NCBI RefSeq assembly: GCF_900113015.1 | Contig: NZ_FONV01000007.1 | Span: 124,001 to 188,000 of the forward strand | Length of the DNA stretch: 64,000 nt | Reading direction: 5' to 3' | Source of the DNA: Actinoplanes philippinensis | GTDB lineage: Bacteria; Actinomycetota; Actinomycetes; Mycobacteriales; Micromonosporaceae | In this document: piece after piece, positions 43,100-50,665 of the stretch | Numbering within the stretch: the stretch's first letter is position 1 | How the letters are laid out: every line of letters starts with the position of its first letter | The notes under the pieces: generated by a model | Seen by the model: the letters and a program-made list of their open reading frames with translations, nothing else | Databases searched by the model: none | Told to the model about the DNA's origin: nothing | Position numbers and translations under genes: made by a program

Positions 43100-43776
43100 A
43101 CGTTGACCATCTCCTCGAACTCGTCGTGGTCCAGGCCGAAAGGGAGATCACGCCCCGCCTGGGGCGTGCCGGGGAGTTCGGCGGGCAGAGCGCCGTCGCC
43201 GGTGAACATCGGCAGGTAGCGGTCGACGTACTCACACATCAGGTGGACCGAGACCAGGTGCAGCTCCTGGACCACCTGGCTGTCCGGTGACGGGCAGCAC
43301 AACGCCTCGTGACACATGTCGGCGAGCGGGTTGGGCCGCTCCCCCACCAGCGCCCAGGTGCGCATGCCCAGCTCCTTGGCGGCCCGGACCGCGGTGATCA
43401 GATTCGGGCTGCGGCCACTCGTGGACATCACGATGAGGATGTCGTCGCGGCGGCCGTGGGCGCGGACCTGCCGGGCGAACACCTCGTCGAAGCCGTAGTC
43501 GTTGCCGATCGCGGTGACCGCCGACGAGTCCGGGGTGAGCGCGATCGCCGACAGCGGCATCCGGTCGTCGCGCAGCTTGCCGACCAGCTCGGCGGCCAGA
43601 TGCTGGGCCTCGGCGGCGCTGCCACCGTTGCCGGCGACCAGCAGCCGCCCGCCGCCGGCCAGGCGCCGGGCCAGGTGGGCGCCCCAGCGGGCCAGGCGTC
43701 CGGCCTGCGACCGGTACGGCAGCAGCGCCTGAACGAGCCCGGTGAGATGCGCGTCGAGGGGACTGGTGCTACTCAC
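43096..43776 (-). CDS. gmhA: Sedoheptulose-7-phosphate isomerase
   Basis: 226 aa from GTG 43776. SIS-domain protein with LLVAGNGGSAAEAQHLAAEL, VMSTSGRSPNLITAVRAAKELG and a zinc-binding-like SQVVQELHLVSVHLMCEYVD. These are the GmhA blocks (second given as VMSTSGRSPNLITAV). It converts sedoheptulose 7-phosphate into D-glycero-D-manno-heptose 7-phosphate, the first step of ADP-heptose synthesis. It is coupled at both ends to the GT4 and hldE genes. The C-terminal ~35 residues (FTGDGALPAELPGTPQAG onward) extend past the usual end. Confidence 0.93.
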   Translation of the reverse strand: MSSTSPLDAHLTGLVQALLPYRSQAGRLARWGAHLARRLAGGGRLLVAGNGGSAAEAQHLAAELVGKLRDDRMPLSAIALTPDSSAVTAIGNDYGFDEVFARQVRAHGRRDDILIVMSTSGRSPNLITAVRAAKELGMRTWALVGERPNPLADMCHEALCCPSPDSQVVQELHLVSVHLMCEYVDRYLPMFTGDGALPAELPGTPQAGRDLPFGLDHDEFEEMVNV

Positions 43777-44975
43777 GCGGCAACCTCCAGTTCGGCGACG
43801 GTCGTGTAGACGGCGGCCAGGCGTTCGGCGATGCGGGGCCACGAGTAGGAGGCTGCCGCCCGGTCGGCGGCGGCCGCCGCGTACCCGTAGCGGCGCACGT
43901 CGTCGGCGAGGAGCCGCCGCAGCGCCGTGGCCAGGGCCCGCGGGTCGCGGGGCGGGACGAGATCGCCGGTGATCCCGTCGACGACGGTGTCGGTGAGGCC
44001 GCCGACCTCGGTGGCGACGACCGGCACCCCGCACGCCATGGCCTCCAGCGGGGTCAGGCCGAACGGCTCGTACCAGGGTGTCGCGGCGAGCACGTCGGCG
44101 GACCGGTACCAGGCCGGCATCTCGTGGGCGGGAACGGCGCCCACCAGCGTGACCCGGTCGGCGACCCCGCAGTGCCGGGCCAGGGCCTGCAGCCGGCGGG
44201 CGTACGGGTCGGCGCGCAGCTCGCCCGCCGGCGGGCCGCCCACCACGACCAGTTCGGCGCCGGGCACCCCGCGCATCGCCCGGACGGTGTCCTCGATGCC
44301 CTTGCGCTCGACGAGCCGGGCCACGGTGAGGATCCGGGCCAGGCCGGGCCGGCGCGGAACGGCCGGGCCCCGGTCGCTGAACCGCTCGGTGTTCACCCCC
44401 GACGGCACCAGCGACATCCGCGAACGGGGCACGCCGAGGCGCAGCAGCTCGCCGATCTCGTCGCGGCACTGCACGACGATCCGGTCGGCGGTCCGGCCGA
44501 TGTGCCGTTCCAGGCCGATCCGCCGGGCCGGGCTGGTGTCGGCGGCCCCCTGGTAGCGGCGCTTCACCGAGCCGAGCGCGTGGAACGTCTGCACGACCGG
44601 GACGTGACAGGCCCGGCCGGCGTCCAGGGCGGCGAGCCCGCTCATCCAGAAGTGGGCGTGCACCACGTCGGGTTTCCACTCGTCGCGCCAGTCGGCGGCG
44701 GTCCACTCGGCGAACTCCCCCATGTACGGCAGCAGCTCGTCCTTGGGCAGCCCGGTCGCCGGACCGGCGGGCACGTGCGCCACGTCCACGCCGTCGAGCA
44801 TCGGCGCCACCTCGGGCAGGCCGGGGCTGTCCCGCCGGGTGTAGACGCGTACCTGGTGGCCGTGCCCGGCGAGGGCGGCGGCCAGCTCGGCGACGTGCGC
44901 GTTCTGCCCGCCCGCGTCGACGCCGCCGAGCGCCGCGAGCGGACTGGCGTGTTCCGAGATCATCGCGATGCGCAT
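43773..44975 (-). CDS. Glycosyltransferase family 4
   Basis: 400 aa. MRIAMISEHASPLAALGG and DAGGQNAHVAELAAALAGHGH form the N-domain donor/acceptor loop; KPDVVHAHFWMSGL and LARILTVARLVERKGIEDTV follow; the EX7E motif is EPFGLTPLEAMACGVPVVA. This layout resembles SucP/MshA-like GT4 enzymes. Donor is probably a nucleotide sugar. It overlaps the next upstream gene by 16 bases and gmhA by four. Confidence 0.93.
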   Translation of the reverse strand: MRIAMISEHASPLAALGGVDAGGQNAHVAELAAALAGHGHQVRVYTRRDSPGLPEVAPMLDGVDVAHVPAGPATGLPKDELLPYMGEFAEWTAADWRDEWKPDVVHAHFWMSGLAALDAGRACHVPVVQTFHALGSVKRRYQGAADTSPARRIGLERHIGRTADRIVVQCRDEIGELLRLGVPRSRMSLVPSGVNTERFSDRGPAVPRRPGLARILTVARLVERKGIEDTVRAMRGVPGAELVVVGGPPAGELRADPYARRLQALARHCGVADRVTLVGAVPAHEMPAWYRSADVLAATPWYEPFGLTPLEAMACGVPVVATEVGGLTDTVVDGITGDLVPPRDPRALATALRRLLADDVRRYGYAAAAADRAAASYSWPRIAERLAAVYTTVAELEVAA

Positions 44976-45871
44976 GTCTGCTCCTCCAGCAGTCGGTCCC
45001 AGTCGGCGAGGAACCGGTCGAGGCCGTACCGGGCCAGCGCCACCTGACGGGCCCGGGCGCCGAGCCGGGCCGCCTCCTCCGGTTCGTCGAGGAGCCAGTG
45101 GGCGGCCTCGACCAGGTCGTCGACGCGGGTGGACAGGACCCCGGCGTCCGGCGGCACGGCGACGACCGCCTCGGTGGTGGCCAGGGCGAGCACCGGCATG
45201 CCCATCTGCATGGCCTCGATCAGGCTCAGCCCCAGCGACGTCCAGCGGCACAGGTGCAGGTAGGCGCGGCGCTGGGCGACGGCCTCGTGCATCGCGCGCT
45301 GCGGCAGGTCCTCGTGCACGGCACAGCCGTCGAGGCCGGCGACCCCCATCCCGAAGACGTCCACCGCCGGGAAGCGGCCGAACAGATCGGTTCCGGTCAC
45401 GCGGCCCCGCCGGACCGGCTCGTTGGTGACGACCGCCAGTCGTTCCAGGGCGCCGGTCCAGCGTGCCGCGGGCTCGACGATGCCGTGCTCGATCACCGTC
45501 GTACGGGTGCCGCCGCAGTCCCAGAAAAGCTCGTTGAAGTGGGTGACGTGGGCGATCAGCACGTCGTCGCGGTCGGCGAGCGGATGCCGGGTGTTCGGCA
45601 CGTCGCCCTTCGGGGTGTTGTGCTCCACGTAGATCACCGGCACGTGCGGCGGGATCAGGTCGAGCTCCTCGGGCCGCTGGGCGATCGCCACGTCGATGTC
45701 GCGGATCTGGTCGTGCGGCAGCTCCTCCACCGAGTCGGGCCAGTCGAACGTACGGGCCCGGCCGCGGCCCCACTCGTCGCGGGCCGGGTTGACCGGCACC
45801 AGGTAGCGGTGTTTGCCCTGGACGAACGATGTCGTCCAGGACCCGTGCACGTGCCAGAGCAGGATGTTCAC
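44960..45871 (-). CDS. Glycosyltransferase (GT4-like, short)
   Basis: 303 aa. The N-terminus MNILLWHVHGSWTTSFVQG and IYVEHNTPKGDVPNTRHPL are shared with actinobacterial glycosyltransferases of heptose-type clusters as I recall. The C-domain has CRWTSLGLSLIEAMQMGMPVLALATTEA, a GT4/GT1 nucleotide-sugar site (given as LGLSLIEAMQMGMPVLALA). It starts in an ATGA overlap with the GmhB-GT9 gene. The substrate is unknown. Confidence 0.88.
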   Translation of the reverse strand: MNILLWHVHGSWTTSFVQGKHRYLVPVNPARDEWGRGRARTFDWPDSVEELPHDQIRDIDVAIAQRPEELDLIPPHVPVIYVEHNTPKGDVPNTRHPLADRDDVLIAHVTHFNELFWDCGGTRTTVIEHGIVEPAARWTGALERLAVVTNEPVRRGRVTGTDLFGRFPAVDVFGMGVAGLDGCAVHEDLPQRAMHEAVAQRRAYLHLCRWTSLGLSLIEAMQMGMPVLALATTEAVVAVPPDAGVLSTRVDDLVEAAHWLLDEPEEAARLGARARQVALARYGLDRFLADWDRLLEEQTCASR

Positions 45872-47679
45872 GCGGCCACCTCGTCGTGGTTCGGTTGCGG
45901 GGCGGTGACGCCGAGCCGGCGCACCGCGGTGAGGACGTCGTCCGGTGTGACGCCGGACAGGCAGGGGTGACCGGGGACCGGGCAGCGGGTGGCCCGGGTG
46001 TCACGGCAGGCCGCGGCCGCGTCGCCGAGGCGCACGGCCGGGACGCGGTAGGGACCCCAGCGTCCGTAGGGGACGGTGGGGGCGTACAGGCTGATCACCG
46101 GGGTGCCGACGGCGGCGGCCAGGTGCGCCGGGCCGGTGTTGGCGACGATCAGGCAGCGCGCGCCGGCGATCAGCGCGCCGAGCTCGGCGAACGACATCGG
46201 CCCCGCGATGTCGACCGAGCCGACGGCAAGGCGGTCAGCATCCGCGAGGCGGTCAACATCGGCAACGCGGTCGACAGCGAACGCGGGATCAACAGCATCA
46301 ACACGATCAACCTGATCAACACCGGCAACACGATCAACAGAATCAACGCCGTCAACAGAATCAACAGGATCAACGCCGTCAACAGAATCAACACCGGCAC
46401 GATGATCAACAGGATCAACACCGGTGAGGCGGGCAGCAACGGCAGGACGGCCGGCGCCTGCGACATACGCGGCCAGGTGACGCTCCCCCGGGCCACCGGT
46501 CACCACGATGCGGTGCCCGGCGCCGGCCAGCGCGGCGACGATGCGGCGCAGGCTCTCCGGCGGGCAGGCCCGTGCCTCGCAGCTGGCGCCGGGGTGAACG
46601 ACCAGGTAGTCGCCGGCCGGCCGGGGCGGCACGGTCACCCGCAACCGCCCGTCGTCGGACGCGGGAAGAGCGAACCCCGCCGCTGCCGCGACGCTGCGGG
46701 CACGTTCCGCTTCGGGCAGTTCCAGCGGTACGCGGTGACGCACGTCCAGCAGCGAGCCCGGGTAGTCGTCGCTGATCGCGGTGATCCGCCCGATCCCGGC
46801 CAGGCGCAGCAGCAGCGCCAGTGGCAGCGCCGACTGGTGGAACGACGTGAAGATCACCGCCTCGTCCACGCCCGCCCGCCGCAGCCGGTCGGTGAGCGCG
46901 CGCATGTCGTCCGGGTCGACCGGCCCCGGTTCAGGGTCGATCCACGGCAGCCGCCATTCGATGATCTCGTCGACGCCGGGCAGCAGCTCGGCCGCGGCCC
47001 GTCCACGCGGGCCGCAGAGCAGCACGACCCGGCCGGCGCCGGAGGCCAGCGCGCGGATCGCCGGCCCGGTGACCAGGACGTCCCCCGCCGAGTCGGAACG
47101 CACCGCCAGGACCCCGCCGGGCCGTCCCGGCCGGGATGCGGGTTTCAGCAGCTCCTGACGTTGCAGAATGAGATCGGCGGCGGCGGTGAGGCCGGCGGCG
47201 CGATGCGGGGCGGCGGCGACCTCGGCGGGCAGCGTGACGCCGGTCGGGACCAGGATGCCGGTGGCCCCGGCGGCCAGCGCGGCTTCCATGTCCCGTCCGA
47301 TGTCGCCGACGACGGCACACCGGCCGGGCGCGACCCCCAGCGCGTCCGCCGCGGCGATGACCATCCCGGGCGCGGGCTTACGGCACCCGCACCCGGCCGT
47401 GTCGTCGTGCGGGCAGATCTGCCAGTCGTCGAACGGCCCGAGCAGCTCCTCGACCCGCCGGTTGACGGCCGCCATCTGCCCGGCGGTGAACCGCCCCCGC
47501 GCCAGCCCCGACTGGTTCGTGACCACGCCGAGCCGCAGCCCGGCGGCCCGCAGCCGGTCCAGGGCCTCCCGGGCTCCGGGCATCGGCCGCACCAGCGCGG
47601 GATCGCCGTTGTACGGCACGTCCACCACGAGAGTGCCGTCCCGATCGAGGAGCACCGCGTCGAAGAGCGTCCCGGTCAC
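45868..47679 (-). CDS. Fusion of heptose-bisphosphate phosphatase (GmhB) and GT9 heptosyltransferase
   Basis: 603 aa from GTG 47679. Residues ~1-175 are a HAD-IIIA GmhB: LLDRDGTLVVDVPYN, GVVTNQSGLARG, CPHDDTAGCGCRKPAPGM (zinc Cys motif) and VVGDIGRDMEAAL. Residues ~195-603 are GT9: VLAVRSDSAGDVLVTGPAIR, LVVHPGASCEARACPP and LIVANTGPAHLAAAVGTPVISLYAP (shortened to NTGPAHLAAAVGTPVISLY). Between ARLTG and DIAGPMSF an insert of about 70 residues with VDxVD repeats interrupts the GT9 C-domain. It couples removal of the C7 phosphate with transfer of the heptose unit in one protein. Confidence 0.93.
   Translation of the reverse strand: MTGTLFDAVLLDRDGTLVVDVPYNGDPALVRPMPGAREALDRLRAAGLRLGVVTNQSGLARGRFTAGQMAAVNRRVEELLGPFDDWQICPHDDTAGCGCRKPAPGMVIAAADALGVAPGRCAVVGDIGRDMEAALAAGATGILVPTGVTLPAEVAAAPHRAAGLTAAADLILQRQELLKPASRPGRPGGVLAVRSDSAGDVLVTGPAIRALASGAGRVVLLCGPRGRAAAELLPGVDEIIEWRLPWIDPEPGPVDPDDMRALTDRLRRAGVDEAVIFTSFHQSALPLALLLRLAGIGRITAISDDYPGSLLDVRHRVPLELPEAERARSVAAAAGFALPASDDGRLRVTVPPRPAGDYLVVHPGASCEARACPPESLRRIVAALAGAGHRIVVTGGPGERHLAAYVAGAGRPAVAARLTGVDPVDHRAGVDSVDGVDPVDSVDGVDSVDRVAGVDQVDRVDAVDPAFAVDRVADVDRLADADRLAVGSVDIAGPMSFAELGALIAGARCLIVANTGPAHLAAAVGTPVISLYAPTVPYGRWGPYRVPAVRLGDAAAACRDTRATRCPVPGHPCLSGVTPDDVLTAVRRLGVTAPQPNHDEVAA
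46215..46430. repeat. GTTGAT/GTTGAC repeat inside GmhB-GT9
   Basis: Read on the minus strand, GTTGAT or GTTGAC recurs about every 6-15 bases (often 9) over roughly 210 bases, encoding VDPVD, VDSVD, VDGVD and similar. The composition is much AT-richer than the flanks. The insert remains in frame. Confidence 0.92.
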
Positions 47680-48884
47680 CGGCGGGCCCCGGCACTGTTC
47701 CCGACGCGCTCGCTGCCTTGGGCGTCCGGCAGCGTCACGGCCGAGGGGGGAGCGGTGATACCGGTGGGACCGGGCGTCGCCCCTGGCGGCAACGCCACCG
47801 CCGAGGCGGGAGCGGTGATACCGGTGGGGCCGGCCGTCCCCCCTGGCGGCAACGCCACCGCCGAGGTGGGAGCGGTGATGCGGGTGAGGGCGGGCGTAGC
47901 CCCTGGTGGCAGCGGCCGGGCGCCACGCCAGCGCAACCAGCCGCGCACCCAGTGGGTGATCGCCACCGGCGGGATGGCGGCGCTGGTCAGGATCATGGTG
48001 GTCACCTCCCGGCGGTCGCGGGGACCGGGGAGGATGCGGGCCGCGGCGAACTCGGCGGTTCCGGCGGCCCAGCCCGCGGTGGCGGCGGCCGCGGCCACGG
48101 TCCACCGGCGACGGCCGGTGACGAGGCCGGCGGCGGCGCAGGCGGCGGCCGCGGCCAGACAGGCGGTGATCAGCGCGTGGCGGTGACGGCGGCCCGGCGG
48201 GATGCCGAGGGTGGTACGCCACGACGGGCCGTAGATCCGGCGCAGCAGGGCGTCGTCGGCGTTGCCCCGCTGGAGCCTCAGGCTGATCCAGCGCGCTTCC
48301 GGCCGTACCGGATGAGTGGTTGATCTTTGACCGGCCCGCAGCTGCCAGCCGGCGCGCCGGACACGGTGAGCCAGTTCGGCGTCCTCGCGGAAGGCCCGCG
48401 GCAGGCGTTCGTCGAAGCCGCCGGTGCGGGTGAGGGCCGCCCGCCGGTAGGCCATGTCGGCGGTGATCCATTCGCCGTCGGCGAGTCCCGCGGTGACCCG
48501 TTCCCAGTCGGTGGGCCGGCGGCCCTCGGGCCGCGGCACCCTGATCCGGCCCTGCACCCCGCCGACCTCGGGCCCGGCCTCGCGCAGATCGCCGAGCAGG
48601 CGCCAGGCCCAGCCGGGCTCGGGGACGACGTCGTCGTCGAGGAACGCCACCCACTCGTGACGGGCGGCACGCCAGCCGGTGTTGCGGGCGGCGGCGGGTC
48701 CGGCCCGGCGGCCGGCGACCACGCGGGCGGGGCTTCCGGACGGCAGATCGAGGGGGGTACGGACCTCCGGCCGATCGTCCACGATGATCAGTTCCATCCC
48801 GGCCGGGAGGGGCCCGAGCGCCCGCAGCAGGGCGGCGAGACTCGGCCGGCCGAGGGTGGGCACGACGACGCTGACGGTGTTCAC
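47676..48884 (-). CDS. Glycosyltransferase family 2 with repeat tail
   Basis: 402 aa from GTG 48884. GT2 motifs: SVVVPTLGRPSLAALL, LIIVDDRPE, AAARNTGWRAARHEWVAFLDDDV (DxD as DDD), GFDERLPRAFREDAELAHR (ED motif). Helical hydrophobic segments follow (LITACLAAAAACAAAGL), then the C-terminal ~65 residues are a 20-residue repeat, ALPPGGTAGPTGITAPASAV-type. It is coupled to carbamoyltransferase and GmhB-GT9. The acceptor is unknown. Confidence 0.92.
   Translation of the reverse strand: MNTVSVVVPTLGRPSLAALLRALGPLPAGMELIIVDDRPEVRTPLDLPSGSPARVVAGRRAGPAAARNTGWRAARHEWVAFLDDDVVPEPGWAWRLLGDLREAGPEVGGVQGRIRVPRPEGRRPTDWERVTAGLADGEWITADMAYRRAALTRTGGFDERLPRAFREDAELAHRVRRAGWQLRAGQRSTTHPVRPEARWISLRLQRGNADDALLRRIYGPSWRTTLGIPPGRRHRHALITACLAAAAACAAAGLVTGRRRWTVAAAAATAGWAAGTAEFAAARILPGPRDRREVTTMILTSAAIPPVAITHWVRGWLRWRGARPLPPGATPALTRITAPTSAVALPPGGTAGPTGITAPASAVALPPGATPGPTGITAPPSAVTLPDAQGSERVGNSAGARR
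47741..47920. repeat. 60-bp tandem repeat, three copies
   Basis: Exact 60-base period: AGCGGTGATACCGGTG or a close variant starts at 47751, 47811 and 47871. In frame, each copy encodes 20 residues of the GT2 tail. Only a few substitutions separate copies, so expansion is recent. Confidence 0.93.
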
Positions 48885-50515
48885 CGTGTGCCGCCGTAGA
48901 CCTGGGCGCGGTGCACGGCGAACGGGCCGATCGCGAGCAGGTCGACCGGCGCCGACCCGAACAGTTCCAGGGCCTCGCGCGGGGTGTCGACCATCGGCCG
49001 GCCGGCCGTGTTGAGGGACGTGTTCACCACCACCGGCAGCCCGGTGAGCCGCTCGAACTCGGCGAGCATCGCGGCCACCAGCGGCTCGGTGTCGGTGTGG
49101 ACGGTCTGTACCCGGGCGGTGCCGTCGACGTGGGTGACCGCCGGGATCCGGTCGCGCCACTCGTCCCTGACCCGGTGCACGAACAGCATGTACGGGCTCG
49201 GGTAGACGCCGTCGAAGATGTCGTGGAACCGTTCGGCGCGGACCATCGGCGCGATCGGGCGGAACTGCTCGCGGCCCTTCACGTCGTTCATCCGGGTCTG
49301 GGTGTCGCGGTCGCCGGGGTGCGCGAGCAGCGACCGGTGGCCGAGGGCGCGCGGGCCGTACTCGCTACGGCCCTGGTACCAGGCGACGATCCCGTTGCGG
49401 GCCAGCACGGCGGCGGCTTCGGCGGCGATCGACGCGGGCCGGGTGTACGGGACGGCGGCCCGGCGCAGTTCGGCTTCGAGCTCGTCGTCGCTCCACCCGC
49501 GCCCGAGGGCCGCCGTGGTGAACGGGACGTGCTCGGCGCCGAGGGCGAGCGCCGCGCCGAGGGCGGTGCCCGCGTCACCGGCGGCCGGCTGCACCCACAC
49601 CCGGTCGAACGGGCCTTCGGCGGCGATCCGCGCGTTGGCGACACAGTTCAGGGCGGTGCCGCCGGCCATGGTCAGCGTGGGCAGGCCGCCGGAGGCGTCG
49701 TACGTCCACCGGGCCAGGTCGAGCAGCACCTCCTCGAGGCGAGCCTGCACGCTGGACGCCAGGTCGGCGTGCGCTTCGGTCATCTCGCCGTCGGCGGTGC
49801 GGGCCTCGGCGAGGGCGGCCCAGTCGATCCGGTCCACGGTGAACCCGCCCTGCCCGTCGGCCCGGACCAGCTCGCGCAGCAGGCCGAGGAACCGGGGCTG
49901 CCCGTAGGAGGCCAGCGCCATCACCTTGTACTCGTCGCTGGAGTGCAGGAACCCCAGGTGCCGGGTCAGGTCCTCGTAGAGCAGGCCGAGCGAGTGCGGC
50001 AGCTCCTGGCAGCGGAACGTCTCCAGCTTGCCGCCCCGGTAGGCCCCGGCGAGGTGGCTGGCCGACTCGCCGCGCCCGTCGAGGACCAGGACCGCGCTGT
50101 CCTCCGGCACGCTGAGCCCGGCCGACGCGGCGTGCGCCACGTGGTGCGGCACGAACCGGACCTGGCCGGGGTCGAGGCCGGGCAGCGCGGTGGCCAGGAA
50201 CTGCGGGGCCCGCCGGGCGTAGTCGGCGCGCAGGTGGTCCCACGGGTCGCCGAGGCTCAGGTCGGCCTGGTCGCGGCAGAGCGCCGGGTCGAACGAGTAG
50301 GCGACCGCGTCCAGGTCGCCCGGGCGCAGTCCGGCCTCCTGCAGGCACCAGGCCGCGGCCAGTTCCGGAAGCTCCCAGGCGGAGAACGGCACCGGCCGTT
50401 TGCCGTGTTTGCGGCGGCTGAACCGTTCCTCCTCCGCGGCGGCGAGCACACGACCGTCGACGATCACGGCCGCCGATGGATCATGGAAGATCGCGTTGAT
50501 CCCGAGAACACGCAT
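48881..50515 (-). CDS. NodU/CmcH-family carbamoyltransferase
   Basis: 544 aa from ATG 50515 (an upstream in-frame ATG is possible). RVLGINAIFHDPSAAVIVDG is the Kae1/ASKHA N-domain; FVPHHVAHAASAGL and DGRGESAS contain the metal/nucleotide His and Gly; the C-domain has GGTALNCVANARI, GRSEYGPRALGHRSLLA and FRPIAPMV. The family transfers a carbamoyl group from carbamoyl phosphate, through carbamoyl-AMP, to a sugar or antibiotic hydroxyl. As the first gene of the heptose operon it likely decorates the heptose product. Confidence 0.94.
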   Translation of the reverse strand: MRVLGINAIFHDPSAAVIVDGRVLAAAEEERFSRRKHGKRPVPFSAWELPELAAAWCLQEAGLRPGDLDAVAYSFDPALCRDQADLSLGDPWDHLRADYARRAPQFLATALPGLDPGQVRFVPHHVAHAASAGLSVPEDSAVLVLDGRGESASHLAGAYRGGKLETFRCQELPHSLGLLYEDLTRHLGFLHSSDEYKVMALASYGQPRFLGLLRELVRADGQGGFTVDRIDWAALAEARTADGEMTEAHADLASSVQARLEEVLLDLARWTYDASGGLPTLTMAGGTALNCVANARIAAEGPFDRVWVQPAAGDAGTALGAALALGAEHVPFTTAALGRGWSDDELEAELRRAAVPYTRPASIAAEAAAVLARNGIVAWYQGRSEYGPRALGHRSLLAHPGDRDTQTRMNDVKGREQFRPIAPMVRAERFHDIFDGVYPSPYMLFVHRVRDEWRDRIPAVTHVDGTARVQTVHTDTEPLVAAMLAEFERLTGLPVVVNTSLNTAGRPMVDTPREALELFGSAPVDLLAIGPFAVHRAQVYGGTR

Positions 50516-50665
50516 GGCGGGCCGGATACCCCGCAATTTTTCACTTACTCACATGATCATCGACTTCTCCCCTTTCTCGTGACATTGGCACTGAGCTGGT
50601 CTTTTCCTGAGAATATTTGCCGCAGGGAAAGGTTTTATACGATGCAATGCGGGAAGGCTGAGCCC
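50516..50665. promoter_or_regulatory. Divergent promoter of heptose operon and aldehyde dehydrogenase
   Basis: This 150-base AT-richer gap separates the two divergent starts. A TATACGAT -10-like box at 50636-50643 lies just before the aldehyde-dehydrogenase Shine-Dalgarno (GGGAAGG, 50651-50657). The heptose-operon promoter must also lie here, but I see no convincing hexamers for it. Confidence 0.5.

Noticed and set aside
48911..50665. A long plus-strand frame opposite the carbamoyltransferase gene
   Set aside because: It is a shadow of the minus-strand gene that continues in frame into the real aldehyde dehydrogenase. The latter has its own Shine-Dalgarno and start at 50666.
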